A stretch of 64,000 nucleotides of DNA from Ga0074130 sp964499485 (GTDB lineage Bacteria; Pseudomonadota; Gammaproteobacteria; Burkholderiales; Rhodocyclaceae). The notes beneath the pieces were generated by a model that saw only the letters and a program-made list of their open reading frames with translations, ran no database searches and was not told where the DNA came from. This document shows, piece by piece, positions 27,301 to 35,510 of the stretch (position 1 is the first letter of the stretch; the number at the start of each line of letters is the position of its first letter). The position numbers and the translations under genes are program-made. The stretch spans positions 1 to 64,000 of the forward strand of contig CAZCLF010000001.1 in the NCBI GenBank assembly GCA_964499485.1, written 5' to 3'.

Positions 27301-28221
27301 CCAATTGCCATCTGGCGACACCATCTTCCACGACGCTAAATTATCAAGTGCCGTGCCCCACAGCACTGCCTTCTTGCCACCGGCATTGGTCGCGATATTG
27401 CCGCCGATACAGCAGGCATCGGCAGAGGTCGGGTCGCAAGCAAACACGAGGTCAGCGTGCTCCGCCGCTTCCATGGCGCGGCGCGTCACTACGCCGGCGC
27501 CAGTGAATACGGTGGCGTAAGGACGGTCAGCGCCCGGCAGGGTGCGCATCTCGACCTTGCCCAGATCAATCAACTTCTCGGTATTGATGACGACCGATTT
27601 AGCCGTTAGCGGAATCGCACCGCCGGTATAGCCAGTACCGCCGCCACGCGGGATGATGGTCAGCCCCAGCTCGATACAGCCGCGCACCAGCGGGCCGATT
27701 TCTTCCTCGGTATCGGGGTACAGCACGACGAAGGGATATTCCACACGCCAGTCGGTGGCGTCGGTCACGTGGGAAACGCGTGCAAGCCCGTCAAACGCAA
27801 TGTTGTCGCGGCGCGTATGGCGCGACAGTGTCTTCATAGCCTGCTTGCGCAGATCCCACGTATCGGAAAAGTGCTTGGCGAAGGCATCGACTGCGCGGTT
27901 AGCGGCAACCACCAGTTGGCCCACGCGCTCATTGCTACCACGACGCTTTTCGACTTCACGCAGACGATGACGCAGCGCTTCAATCAGCGCGGCGCGGCGA
28001 TCCGGGTTATCGAGGAGATCGTCTTCCAAGTAGGGGTTGCGCTGCACGACCCAGATATCGCCGAGCACTTCGTACAGCATGCGCGCGGAACGCCCGGTGA
28101 CACGCTCGGCGCGCAGCGTATCGAGTACGTCCCACATCTCTTCGCCAAGCAAGCGGATCACAATCTCGCGATCCGAGAAGGACGTGTAGTTGTAAGGGAT
28201 TTCGCGCAGGCGGGCAGTCAT
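24364..28221 (-). CDS. Fused FAD/Fe-S oxidoreductase of the DUF3683 family (GlcD-GlcF-like)
   Basis: A very large (1285 aa) predicted 2-hydroxyacid dehydrogenase combining flavin and Fe-S parts in one chain. The order is: N-terminal DUF3683 (about 1-100, LREIPYNYTSFSDREI); PCMH-type FAD domain with GGGTGYTGGAIP near 185-195; FAD-oxidase C domain ending with SGEHGIGMTKLEFL near 735; two 4Fe-4S motifs (CLRCGKCKPVC near 815, CTVCHKCATPCPV near 875); two CCG domains (CCGYPQ near 1064, CCGESG near 1184). D-lactate or glycolate oxidation passing electrons to quinone is the likeliest role. The ATG at 28221 is chosen because earlier in-frame ATGs lie among inverted repeats and add no conserved sequence. 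Confidence 0.87.
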   Translation of the reverse strand: MTARLREIPYNYTSFSDREIVIRLLGEEMWDVLDTLRAERVTGRSARMLYEVLGDIWVVQRNPYLEDDLLDNPDRRAALIEALRHRLREVEKRRGSNERVGQLVVAANRAVDAFAKHFSDTWDLRKQAMKTLSRHTRRDNIAFDGLARVSHVTDATDWRVEYPFVVLYPDTEEEIGPLVRGCIELGLTIIPRGGGTGYTGGAIPLTAKSVVINTEKLIDLGKVEMRTLPGADRPYATVFTGAGVVTRRAMEAAEHADLVFACDPTSADACCIGGNIATNAGGKKAVLWGTALDNLASWKMVSPDGNWQLIERLNHNFGKIHDQDVVQFRVRTYAPDDAACTAHIKEEILELPGAKFRKVGLGKDVTDKFLGGLPGVQKEGTDGIITSAVWILHRMPSHTRTVCLEFFGQVREAVPSIVEITDYLKTKPGGAILAGLEHLDERYVRAVGYATKAKRHGRPKMVLIGDIVGDDETAVMAAASEVVRVANLRGAEGFIAVTPDMRKKFWLDRGRTAAIAKHTNAFKINEDVVIPLPRMGDYCDGIERFNIELSITNKLELCDSLADFFRGDIPLDVADTGLDKDVLLGDRRDRALELLSSTRARWQWLYDNLDTPLAEAETKFAEFGITAGELTNRAAEPKLFHRMQDYSVRVSWVREIREPLDIMFSGDPYRSIRERMKAIHKAVLRGRVFVALHMHAGDGNVHTNIPVNSDHYQMLTTATHTVERIMKLAKSLGGVISGEHGIGMTKLEFLDDEEIEPFRVYKQKVDPQGRFNKGKLLPGADLSKAYTPSFSLLGTESLIMEQSSIGKINESIKDCLRCGKCKPVCSTHVPRANLLYSPRNKILATSLLTEAFLYEEQTRRGISLKHFDEFSDVADHCTVCHKCATPCPVDIDFGDVSIAMRNLLREQGKKKFNPGTAAAMAFLNAKDPATIKLIRTGMIQWGYKAQRLGHRVGKALGLIRPQVEHPPATLGKPPVKAQVIHFINKPMPGNLPKRTSRALLDIEDDKIVPVIRDPHKINAADYNGDSVFYFPGCGSERLFSQVGLATQAMLYHVGAQTVLPPGYLCCGYPQTSSGDEVKGSQITTDNRVLFHRVANTLNYLDIKTVIVSCGTCMDQLQKYEFEKIFPGCRLLDIHEYLLEKGLKLDGVTGTRYMYHDPCHTPMKTHNPLKTVNTLMGQPVALTDRCCGESGTLAATRPDISTQVRFRKQGEIEKGAAVLREDGFTGDVKILTSCPSCLQGLSRYNDDASTSADYIVVEMAKSILGKDWMTDYVSAANNGGIERVLL

Positions 28222-28245
28222 TTTTATGGGGCGATTCGGCAAAGA

Positions 28246-28291
28246 TTGCATTCTAAGGTATTGCGATGCAACACAAAACCCTGATTGCATC
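28246..28291. promoter_or_regulatory. Three TTGCAT/ATGCAA half-sites in the divergent promoter region
   Basis: TTGCAT (28246-28251), ATGCAA (28266-28271) and TTGCAT (28285-28290) alternate in orientation about two helical turns apart. The right-hand pair is a perfect 7-base inverted repeat, GATGCAA-N13-TTGCATC. It lies between the DUF3683 gene and the Tsx-like gene. A regulator site is inferred. Confidence 0.35.
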
Positions 28292-28426
28292 AGAGTCTTT
28301 AATGCCGCCAGCGTTTCCGCGCCGTCAAACCCTCAGTCGCTGCTGACATCGGTCAAAAGCGGGTTTATCTGCCAGAATGGGCTGAGCCCCCCCATCTTGC
28401 CCCTCCCAGCCCATGCGAGACCACTC

Positions 28427-29254
28427 ATGGACAAATCCAGCTTCTGCATTTTATTCACACTTCTACCTTGGGTTCCCGCAGCGGCTTTTGACTGGTCAAG
28501 CACCACCGTAGGCTGGTCGCACGGAAATCACTATGCCGAGCCGTTCAAACCAAAGGATATCGGCAAAAACATTTACAGCCTGACACATGCCAACGGCTAC
28601 CGCTATGGCACTAACTTCATCAATATCGACCATCTGGTATCGGATAGCAGCGACCCTACCGCCACCGGCAATGGTGCCCGTGAAACTTATGTTGTGTATC
28701 GACACCTGCTCGATTTCAGCAAACTGAGTGACCAGCCGCTCAAGCTAGGGCCAATTCGGAGTGTTGGCCTAACTGCAGGCTTTGACTGGAATAACAAAAA
28801 CGATGCGGGTTACGCTTCCAACAAACAAATGCTGGTTATTGGGCCGACCGTCATGCTGGATGTGCCAGGCTTTCTCAATGTCAGCTTGCTGATGCTCGAA
28901 GAAAGCAATCATCCACGTCGGATTACCAATCGCTACACGTACAAGACCCACCCGATGCTGAATGTAGTGTGGAACATACCCGTGGGAAACCTAGGGCATT
29001 TGCCTGTCGAGTTTGCTGGGTATGCGAACTTCATCGCAGCAAAAGGGACAAATGAGTTTGGCGGCCAGACCGCCCGCGAAACGAATATCGACATGAAACT
29101 GATGGTTGATGCGGGGCAGCTGACCGGCAGAGGGAAAAGCCCTTTCAAGGTCGGCATCGGCTACCAATACTGGCACAATAAATTCGGCAACCTGCCTTCC
29201 ATCATCGGCACCACTGCGCGTACCCCTTATCTACGGGCAGAGTATCGGTTCTAA
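28427..29254 (+). CDS. Tsx/OmpK-like outer-membrane channel protein
   Basis: Predicted 12-strand beta-barrel of the nucleoside-specific channel (Tsx) family. It has 275 aa from the chosen ATG. A signal peptide runs to about residue 20 (VPAAAFDW). WSHGNHYAEPF and DIGKNIYSLTHANGYRYGTNFINIDHL carry the family pattern. Alternating polar/hydrophobic strands follow, and the chain ends in Phe (LRAEYRF), the outer-membrane sorting signal. The substrate cannot be told from sequence. An open frame upstream to 28226 lacks conserved sequence. The MATE gene follows 12 bases later. Confidence 0.8.
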   Translation: MDKSSFCILFTLLPWVPAAAFDWSSTTVGWSHGNHYAEPFKPKDIGKNIYSLTHANGYRYGTNFINIDHLVSDSSDPTATGNGARETYVVYRHLLDFSKLSDQPLKLGPIRSVGLTAGFDWNNKNDAGYASNKQMLVIGPTVMLDVPGFLNVSLLMLEESNHPRRITNRYTYKTHPMLNVVWNIPVGNLGHLPVEFAGYANFIAAKGTNEFGGQTARETNIDMKLMVDAGQLTGRGKSPFKVGIGYQYWHNKFGNLPSIIGTTARTPYLRAEYRF

Positions 29255-29266
29255 GCCCATATCCTC

Positions 29267-30589
29267 ATGCACCATCGTTTCACCCGCACCCTGCGGGACA
29301 TTTTGCATCTCGCCTGGCCAGTATTGATCTCGCAATTGGCGGTCATGGCCAACGGCATTATCGATACGGTCATGGCCGGCAGGCTGGGCGCCGTTGAGCT
29401 CGCTGGGGTGGGGATTGGCTCAGCGATCGCGCTCACGATTTACGTGACCTGCAGTGGGGTGCTACTGGCACTGACGCCGCTGATTGCGCATTTGCATGGT
29501 GCCGGGACGCCGGAAGCAATTGGTGAAGAGGTGCGCCAAAGTGTATGGGTGGCGCTCGGTCTGGCGCTGATCGCCATTCTCCTGCTCCGCTTTCCTGAGC
29601 CCTTCCTCGCCCTCAGCGATATTCCACCCGCAGTGGAAGAACGCGCCCGCGCCTACTTGAATGCCAGCAGCTGGGCAGTGCCGGGGCTCATGCTGTTCCG
29701 TATTTTCTCCGGGCTCTCCACCGGCATTGGCCAGCCACGTGCCGTGATGCGCTTCAATCTGCTGGGGCTGGTGTTCAAGATTCCACTCAATCTCCTACTC
29801 ATCCCTTATTTCGGGGGCGCAGGGTGTGCACTCGCCACCGCCATTGTGAATTGGGTAAATGCCTTGCTCGCGTGGCGCTGGTGTGCGCGTGAACCACGCT
29901 ATCGCGCATTCCTTGTATTTGCGCGTTTTAGCCCGCCGCGCTGGTCGGCAATACGCGACTTTCTTAAGCTTGGCCTGCCCATCGGCGCAACCTTTTTGGT
30001 CGATGTCACTGCCTTCACTTTTATGGCACTGTTTATCGCGCAATTCGGCCCGGCCACCTCTGGTGCGCACCAAATTGCTGCCAATCTGGCGACAGTGACA
30101 TTCATGCTGCCGTTGTCACTGGGCAATGCAGCCTCCGTGTTGGCAGGGCGAGCACTGGGTGCGGGTGATGCCGTGCAGGCGCGCCGGGTCGGCATTGTTT
30201 GCCTGTGTGCGGCCATGCTCTTCGGCATGACATTGAGTGTGGCGCTCTGGCTCGGCGCCCCACTCATCGCGCATGGCTATACCAACGACCCGGATGTGTA
30301 TGCGATTGCTGTGCCGCTGATTGCGCTGGTTGCCGTGTATCACATTGCCGATGCCTTGCAGGCGGCAGCGGTGAACATCTTGCGCGGCTTTAAGCGTAGC
30401 AGCGTGCCCATGCTGGTGTATGCGATTGCGCTGTGGGGCATTGGGCTCGCTGGCGGCTACTACTTGGGGATTGTGCGTTCACTGGGGGCGCAGGGTTTCT
30501 GGCTCGCAGCGATTGCAGGGATCGCTGTGGCGGGTACACTGGTGGCGATTTACTTCCTGCGCATTTCGCGCGTACCTGAGCCTCACTGA
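29267..30589 (+). CDS. MATE-family efflux transporter
   Basis: Inner-membrane multidrug/toxin exporter driven by Na+ or H+, NorM-like. It has 440 aa with twelve hydrophobic helices in two homologous halves. Early residues LHLAWPVLISQLAVMANGIIDTVMAGRLG and GIGSAI are typical of the family, as is QIAANLATVTFMLPLSLGNAASVLAGRALG at the start of the second half (both quoted only in part here: AWPVLISQLAVMANG, ATVTFMLPLSLG). The drug range is unknown. It lies 12 bases after the Tsx-like gene and 12 before cobU. Confidence 0.9.
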   Translation: MHHRFTRTLRDILHLAWPVLISQLAVMANGIIDTVMAGRLGAVELAGVGIGSAIALTIYVTCSGVLLALTPLIAHLHGAGTPEAIGEEVRQSVWVALGLALIAILLLRFPEPFLALSDIPPAVEERARAYLNASSWAVPGLMLFRIFSGLSTGIGQPRAVMRFNLLGLVFKIPLNLLLIPYFGGAGCALATAIVNWVNALLAWRWCAREPRYRAFLVFARFSPPRWSAIRDFLKLGLPIGATFLVDVTAFTFMALFIAQFGPATSGAHQIAANLATVTFMLPLSLGNAASVLAGRALGAGDAVQARRVGIVCLCAAMLFGMTLSVALWLGAPLIAHGYTNDPDVYAIAVPLIALVAVYHIADALQAAAVNILRGFKRSSVPMLVYAIALWGIGLAGGYYLGIVRSLGAQGFWLAAIAGIAVAGTLVAIYFLRISRVPEPH

Positions 30590-30601
30590 GCGTAACTAAG
30601 C

Positions 30602-31123
30602 ATGGTTGAATTGATTCTAGGCGGTGCCCGCTCTGGCAAAAGCGCATTCGCAGAACAGCGCGCAATCGCAAGCGGATTGTCTGTGTGCTATATCGCCACT
30701 GCTGCGGTTGAGGACATGGCAGATGATGCAGAAATGCACGCCCGCATTGCTCACCACAAAGCCCAACGCCCACAAGAATGGATGCTGATTGAAGAGCCAC
30801 TGCATCTCGCCACAATGCTGAAAACACTGGCGGCACCAGACCGTCTGATTCTGGTGGATTGCCTGACGCTGTGGCTATCGAATCTGCTGCATCACGACGA
30901 GCTGCTGCGCGAGACGCAATCCCTTCTTGCCACCCTGCCGGGATTGCCTGGCGAGATCATCCTGGTCAGTAATGAGGTTGGGATGGGCATTGTGCCGCTG
31001 GGTGAGCTCACGCGGCGCTATGTCGATGAAGCCGGCCGTTTGCACCAACGGGTTGCCGCTGTTGCCGACCGCGTGACCTTTGTTGCGGCTGGGCTCCCCC
31101 TCCAGCTGAAGCCGAGCCCTTAA
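30602..31123 (+). CDS. cobU: Adenosylcobinamide kinase / adenosylcobinamide-phosphate guanylyltransferase
   Basis: Activates adenosylcobinamide to its GDP form for nucleotide-loop assembly in cobalamin synthesis. It has 173 aa. The P-loop GGARSGKS is at 7-14, VDCLTLWLSN is the Walker B-like region, and VSNEVGMGIVP plus RRYVDEAGRLHQ are CobU signatures. It follows the MATE gene closely and converges with cobQ (four-base overlap). It opens the B12 region. Confidence 0.95.
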   Translation: MVELILGGARSGKSAFAEQRAIASGLSVCYIATAAVEDMADDAEMHARIAHHKAQRPQEWMLIEEPLHLATMLKTLAAPDRLILVDCLTLWLSNLLHHDELLRETQSLLATLPGLPGEIILVSNEVGMGIVPLGELTRRYVDEAGRLHQRVAAVADRVTFVAAGLPLQLKPSP

Positions 31124-32616
31124 CGCCCAAGCTGGGCAGCCAGACGCGCCCAGTCCATGCTTTGTTCAACCGCATCAGCCAAGCGCTCTAGATCAGCTTC
31201 ACGGCGCGCGGAGAGATCCACCCGCTGTGCATCCTGCAAGCCAGCCCAAGCCAGCATTGATGAAAGCGCCTCTGGGGTGTCGAACAGGCCGTGGCAATAG
31301 CTGGCGAGAATTTGCCCGTCAGCCGACAGCGCACCATCGGCGCGGCCATCGTCGAAGCGTAGCGCTGGCGTATTGAATGCAGGGCCACTGCTAACACCCA
31401 TGTGAATTTCATAACCACTCACCGGGCTGCCATCGAACAACGTGCCGCGCACCGTGCGCAACTGCTTCTCTGCTTCGAGCGTGGTCTGCATATTGAGCAG
31501 GCCTAGCCCGGCCATGCTACTGCCGGCCGCGCCTTCAAGACCCAGTGGGTCATGCAGTTGCATACCCAGCATCTGCATGCCGCCACAAATACCGATGAGT
31601 TTGCCACCGTAGCGCAGATGCTTGCGGATTTTCGCCTCCCAGCCTTGAGCGCGCAGCCAGGCCAGATCGCTCTGCACGGCTTTTGAGCCAGGCATCACAA
31701 TCAAGTCACAAGAGGGGATCGTTTGCCCCGGACCAACCCAACTGAAATCGACTTGCGGATGCAAACGCAACGGATCGAGATCCGTGTGGTTAGACACACG
31801 CGGTGTGGCGAGTGCCACCACTTTCAACTGCCCGTTTGGCTTCGGCTCGCTGCCGGTCGCAATCGCGTCCTCTGCATCGAGAAATAGCCCGTGCAGGTAA
31901 GGCAAAACGGCGAGCACAGGCTTGCCTGTACGCTGCTCCAACCAATCCAAGCCGGATTGCAGCAAGCCGATATCGCCGCGAAAACGGTTAATCACAAACC
32001 CTTTGACACGCGCCTGCTCGGTCGGTGCGAGCAGCTCGAGCGTGCCGACCAAATGCGCGAACACCCCGCCACGATCAATGTCAGCAATCAGGATGACCGG
32101 GCAATCTACCTTTTCGGCAAAACCCATATTGGCAATGTCACGGTCGCGCAGATTGATCTCGGCAGGGCTGCCGGCCCCTTCCACCACCACAGTGTCATAG
32201 GCGGCCGTCAAGCGCAGCCATGACTCAAGTACCGCCTGCATCGCAGCGGGTTTGAAGGCATGGTAATCGCGCGCATTCATATCGCTGCGTACCTTGCCGT
32301 GAATGATGATTTGGGCGCCCGTATCGCTATTCGGCTTGAGCAACACCGGGTTGAAATCGCTGTGCAATGGAATACCCGCGGCGACGGCTTGCAATGCCTG
32401 TGCACGCCCAATCTCACCACCATCCACCGTGACAGCTGAATTGAGCGCCATGTTTTGTGGCTTGAACGGTGCCACGCGCACGCCACGGCGCGCAAGGATT
32501 CGACACAGCGCTGCAACCATCACACTCTTGCCCGCATCCGAGGTGCAGCCTTGCACCATCAGTGACGTGAAGGCAGGAATGGCAAGCGGCGGCAATGCTG
32601 AATTTGCAGTGGGCAT
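31120..32616 (-). CDS. cobQ: Adenosylcobyric acid synthase (amidating)
   Basis: ATP- and glutamine-dependent amidation of adenosylcobyrinic acid a,c-diamide at positions b, d, e and g. It has 498 aa from the chosen start. The N-terminal dethiobiotin-synthetase-like domain has VQGCTSDAGKS and FKPQNMALNSAVT. The C-terminal class I glutamine amidotransferase domain has the nucleophile in GICGGMQMLG and a late YCHGLFD. The start is ATG at 32616; 44 further upstream residues have no counterpart in the family. It is divergent from cbiB with a 62-base gap. Confidence 0.95.
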   Translation of the reverse strand: MPTANSALPPLAIPAFTSLMVQGCTSDAGKSVMVAALCRILARRGVRVAPFKPQNMALNSAVTVDGGEIGRAQALQAVAAGIPLHSDFNPVLLKPNSDTGAQIIIHGKVRSDMNARDYHAFKPAAMQAVLESWLRLTAAYDTVVVEGAGSPAEINLRDRDIANMGFAEKVDCPVILIADIDRGGVFAHLVGTLELLAPTEQARVKGFVINRFRGDIGLLQSGLDWLEQRTGKPVLAVLPYLHGLFLDAEDAIATGSEPKPNGQLKVVALATPRVSNHTDLDPLRLHPQVDFSWVGPGQTIPSCDLIVMPGSKAVQSDLAWLRAQGWEAKIRKHLRYGGKLIGICGGMQMLGMQLHDPLGLEGAAGSSMAGLGLLNMQTTLEAEKQLRTVRGTLFDGSPVSGYEIHMGVSSGPAFNTPALRFDDGRADGALSADGQILASYCHGLFDTPEALSSMLAWAGLQDAQRVDLSARREADLERLADAVEQSMDWARLAAQLGR

Positions 32617-32678
32617 AGAAGAATACAAGCGCCATCTCGGTAGAATGGCGAATTCGTGATGTAGGCGCCGATTATCCC

Positions 32679-33632
32679 ATGCCCGTTCCCACCCTGACGC
32701 TTCTGGCCTTCGCTGGCATTGCGCTAGATCGTCTACTTGGCGAACCACGCCGTTGGCATCCGCTGGTGGGGTTTGGCACGCTGGCCAACGTCATGGAAAA
32801 AACACTTCGCCGCAAGGCTGCGCCCGGCCATCCACTGTTCACTCGCTTGCTGGGCTTTCTAGGCTGGGGCGTGCTAGTGCTACCGCCGGTTGTGCTCACA
32901 TTGACCTTGGCCCTGATGCTGCCCTTAGCATTGTCCCTTGCACTTAACGTCCTACTGCTCTGGTTCGCACTTGGCGCGCGCAGTCTGGATGAGCACGCAC
33001 AGGCGATTGTCATTGCGTTAGAAGCCAATAATTTGCCTGCTGCGCGCACGGCAGTTGGCCGCATTGTGTCGCGCGATACCGACACCCTCGATGCCACCGG
33101 CGTTGCAAGCGCGGGCGTCGAGACAGTGCTGGAAAATGGCAATGATGCGGTGTTCGGCGCGCTGTTCTGGTTCTTTCTACTCGGTGGTGCGGGCGCATTG
33201 ATGTTCCGCCTTGCCAACACGCTGGACGCCATGTGGGGCTACCGCACTGATCGTCTGCACTACTTCGGTTGGGCCGCTGCGCGGATTGACGATGGGCTTA
33301 ACTACCTGCCAGCACGATTGACTGCACTGAGTTATGCCGTGCTTGGTAATGCGCGACACGCATTGCAATGCTGGCGCCGTCAAGCACCGACATGGGACAG
33401 CCCCAATGCCGGGCCAGTGATGGCAGCCGGAGCGGGCGCACTTGAAGTTGCCCTCGGTGGCGCTGCGCAATACCACGGCAAACTAGAATCTCGCCCGCCA
33501 CTTGGCTGTGGCCACCCCGCCACGGCCAACGACATCCGTCGTGCATTGCGCCTAGTCCGACGTGGCGTCTACGTGTGGCTGTTTGTGGCATTGATTGTGG
33601 AGACATTGGCACGCGGGGTTCAACTTGCTTGA
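32679..33632 (+). CDS. cbiB: Adenosylcobinamide-phosphate synthase (membrane)
   Basis: Joins adenosylcobyric acid to aminopropanol (phosphate), in the inner membrane. It has 317 aa with four to five hydrophobic segments. The N-terminal DRLLGEPRRWHPLVGFG motif and the central SRDTDTLDATGVASAGVETVLENGNDAV region (quoted in part: DATGVASAGVETVLEN) are highly conserved, as is YRTDRLHYFGWAAARIDD (partly shown). It is followed by cobD with an eight-base overlap. A TAGAAT box lies 32 bases upstream of the ATG. Confidence 0.95.
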   Translation: MPVPTLTLLAFAGIALDRLLGEPRRWHPLVGFGTLANVMEKTLRRKAAPGHPLFTRLLGFLGWGVLVLPPVVLTLTLALMLPLALSLALNVLLLWFALGARSLDEHAQAIVIALEANNLPAARTAVGRIVSRDTDTLDATGVASAGVETVLENGNDAVFGALFWFFLLGGAGALMFRLANTLDAMWGYRTDRLHYFGWAAARIDDGLNYLPARLTALSYAVLGNARHALQCWRRQAPTWDSPNAGPVMAAGAGALEVALGGAAQYHGKLESRPPLGCGHPATANDIRRALRLVRRGVYVWLFVALIVETLARGVQLA

Positions 33633-34617
33633 GCATGGAGGCCGACTGATTGCCGCAGCCCAACGCTATGGCATCCCGCCCGAAGACTGGGTGGATCTCT
33701 CCACTGGTATTAACCCGCACCCCTTCACACCACCCGCGCTACCCATGAGCGTATGGCAACGCCTGCCTGAGGATGAAGATGGGCTGGACGCTGTAGCAGC
33801 CAGTTATTACGGCAATACTCAGCTGCTACCCGTGGCCGGTTCGCAAGCCGCCATACAGGCGCTGCCTCGACTGTTTGCAGCGCGCACCCCAGCAGCCACG
33901 GTTGCCTGCATCACACCGATCTACAACGAGCACCCAGTAGCTTGGCGTGCTGCTGGGCATACCGTAACGCTGCACAGCAGCTTGGCCGAGGCCATTGAGC
34001 AGAGCCGCATTGTGGTGCTGTGCAATCCCAACAATCCCGATGGCCGCGTGCTGGATCGGCCTACCTTGCTGGCCGCCAGTGCGCAACTGGCAGACAAGCA
34101 GGGCTGGCTGATTGTCGATGAAGCTTTTATTGATCCGCAGCTTGAATACAGCGTGACACACGCCGCTGGGGACGAATGCGCAAACCTGATTGTGCTGCGT
34201 TCACTCGGCAAGTTTTTTGGCCTTGCCGGGGCGCGGGTCGGGTTTGTTTTTGCGCAGCATGCACTACGCGAGGATTTACGCGATCTGCTAGGGCCGTGGG
34301 CTATCTCGCACCCGGCACGTGTCGTTAGCCGTGCGGCACTGGCTGACACTACTTGGCAAGCACAGGCGCGCGATCACTTGCTCGCTGCTAACGATCGCCT
34401 CGCCAGCCTATTGCATGCACTGGGCGCAAACAGTGGCACGGCACTGTTCCGCTATCTACCTTTTACTCAGGCGCAGGCGCTGCATGAGTTTTTGGCCCAG
34501 CGCGGCATACTCACCCGCCTGTTCACGACACCAGCTGCACTCCGCTTCGGCTTACCCACCACAGAGGATGAATGGCGGCGGCTGAGCACTGCACTGACCG
34601 AATGGATCACTCAATGA
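33625..34617 (+). CDS. cobD: L-threonine-O-3-phosphate decarboxylase (TTG start)
   Basis: PLP enzyme producing (R)-1-amino-2-propanol phosphate for the cobalamin nucleotide loop; class I aminotransferase fold. It has 330 aa. LEHGGRLIAAAQRYGIP at the start, DLSTGINPHPF, CNPNNPDGR, VDEAFID and the PLP-lysine motif RSLGKFFGLAGARVGF are all present. I chose the TTG at 33625: relatives begin at this point, GGGG lies upstream, and the overlap with cbiB is then eight bases. The 3' end overlaps btuF by four. Confidence 0.93.
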   Translation: MLEHGGRLIAAAQRYGIPPEDWVDLSTGINPHPFTPPALPMSVWQRLPEDEDGLDAVAASYYGNTQLLPVAGSQAAIQALPRLFAARTPAATVACITPIYNEHPVAWRAAGHTVTLHSSLAEAIEQSRIVVLCNPNNPDGRVLDRPTLLAASAQLADKQGWLIVDEAFIDPQLEYSVTHAAGDECANLIVLRSLGKFFGLAGARVGFVFAQHALREDLRDLLGPWAISHPARVVSRAALADTTWQAQARDHLLAANDRLASLLHALGANSGTALFRYLPFTQAQALHEFLAQRGILTRLFTTPAALRFGLPTTEDEWRRLSTALTEWITQ

Positions 34618-35510
34618 ATAACTCAAAGCTTGCCATCCTCGCGCTGACATTGCTTGCCACAGCATCCGTGCATGCACAGATCAGTGTGCGTGACGATGCG
34701 GGCAATATCGTCAAGCTTGCGGCCCCTGCGAAACGTATTGTTAGCCTGGCACCCCACGTGACAGAAAACCTCTATGCCGCGGGGGCGGGTGCGCAGCTTG
34801 TGGCGGCAACCGAATACAGCGACTATCCGGAGGCCGCGCGTAAATTGCCGCGCGTAGGGGGATATTCGAGACTCGATCTTGAAGCGATTGTGGCGCACAA
34901 GCCTGACCTCATTATTGCGTGGGAAAGCGGGAACGCGTCAGCCAGCATCGCCAAGCTCAAGTCACTGGGTATTCCGCTATTCATCACGCAACCCAACAGC
35001 ATCGAAGATGTAGCCAGCAACTTGGAACGCTTCGGCGAGCTCAGTGGCCATGTCACGGAAGCGCGCGCGGCAGCAACCCGCATTCGCGCGCGCTTAGCAG
35101 TGCTGCGCCAGACCTACAGTCAACGCTCACCGGTACGTGTGTTCTACCAAGTTTGGCAAAAGCCCTTGATGACCGTGAGCAGCAAACAAATCATCAGCGA
35201 TGTGATTCGCCTGTGTGGTGGTGAAAATGTATTTGCTGATCTGGCACCGATCTCGCCGCAAGTCAGTGTTGAAGGGGTGCTGGCAGCCAACCCAGAAGCC
35301 ATCACCGTCGGTGGCATGGGTAGCAGCCACCCAGAATGGCTAGATCCATGGAAACAGTGGCCGCATATCACCGCCGTCAATCGTGGCAATCTTTTTTTCA
35401 TCGACCCCGTTCTGATTCAGCGCCACACGCCGCGCCTGCTTGATGGTGCCGAAATCATGTGTGCGCAGCTTGAGGAAGCGCGCCGCAAACGGCCAGGAGG
35501 GGCGCGCTGA
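34614..35510 (+). CDS. btuF: Periplasmic cobalamin-binding ABC protein BtuF-like
   Basis: Binds corrinoids in the periplasm for the BtuCD importer. It has 298 aa: a signal peptide to about residue 22 (ending ASVHAQ), then VRDDAGNIVKL, KRIVSLAPHVTENLYAAGAG and VGGYSRLDLEAIVAHKPDLII, the usual class III binding-protein blocks. Start ATG at 34614 overlaps the cobD stop. The matching permease and ATPase are encoded on the other strand in the riboswitch operon (38875-40634). Confidence 0.88.
   Translation: MNNSKLAILALTLLATASVHAQISVRDDAGNIVKLAAPAKRIVSLAPHVTENLYAAGAGAQLVAATEYSDYPEAARKLPRVGGYSRLDLEAIVAHKPDLIIAWESGNASASIAKLKSLGIPLFITQPNSIEDVASNLERFGELSGHVTEARAAATRIRARLAVLRQTYSQRSPVRVFYQVWQKPLMTVSSKQIISDVIRLCGGENVFADLAPISPQVSVEGVLAANPEAITVGGMGSSHPEWLDPWKQWPHITAVNRGNLFFIDPVLIQRHTPRLLDGAEIMCAQLEEARRKRPGGAR

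Noticed and set aside
32620..32625. TATTCT three bases before the cobQ ATG as a leaderless promoter
   Set aside because: Transcription would start inside the second codon. The spacing does not match the 6-base pattern of the three accepted cases.
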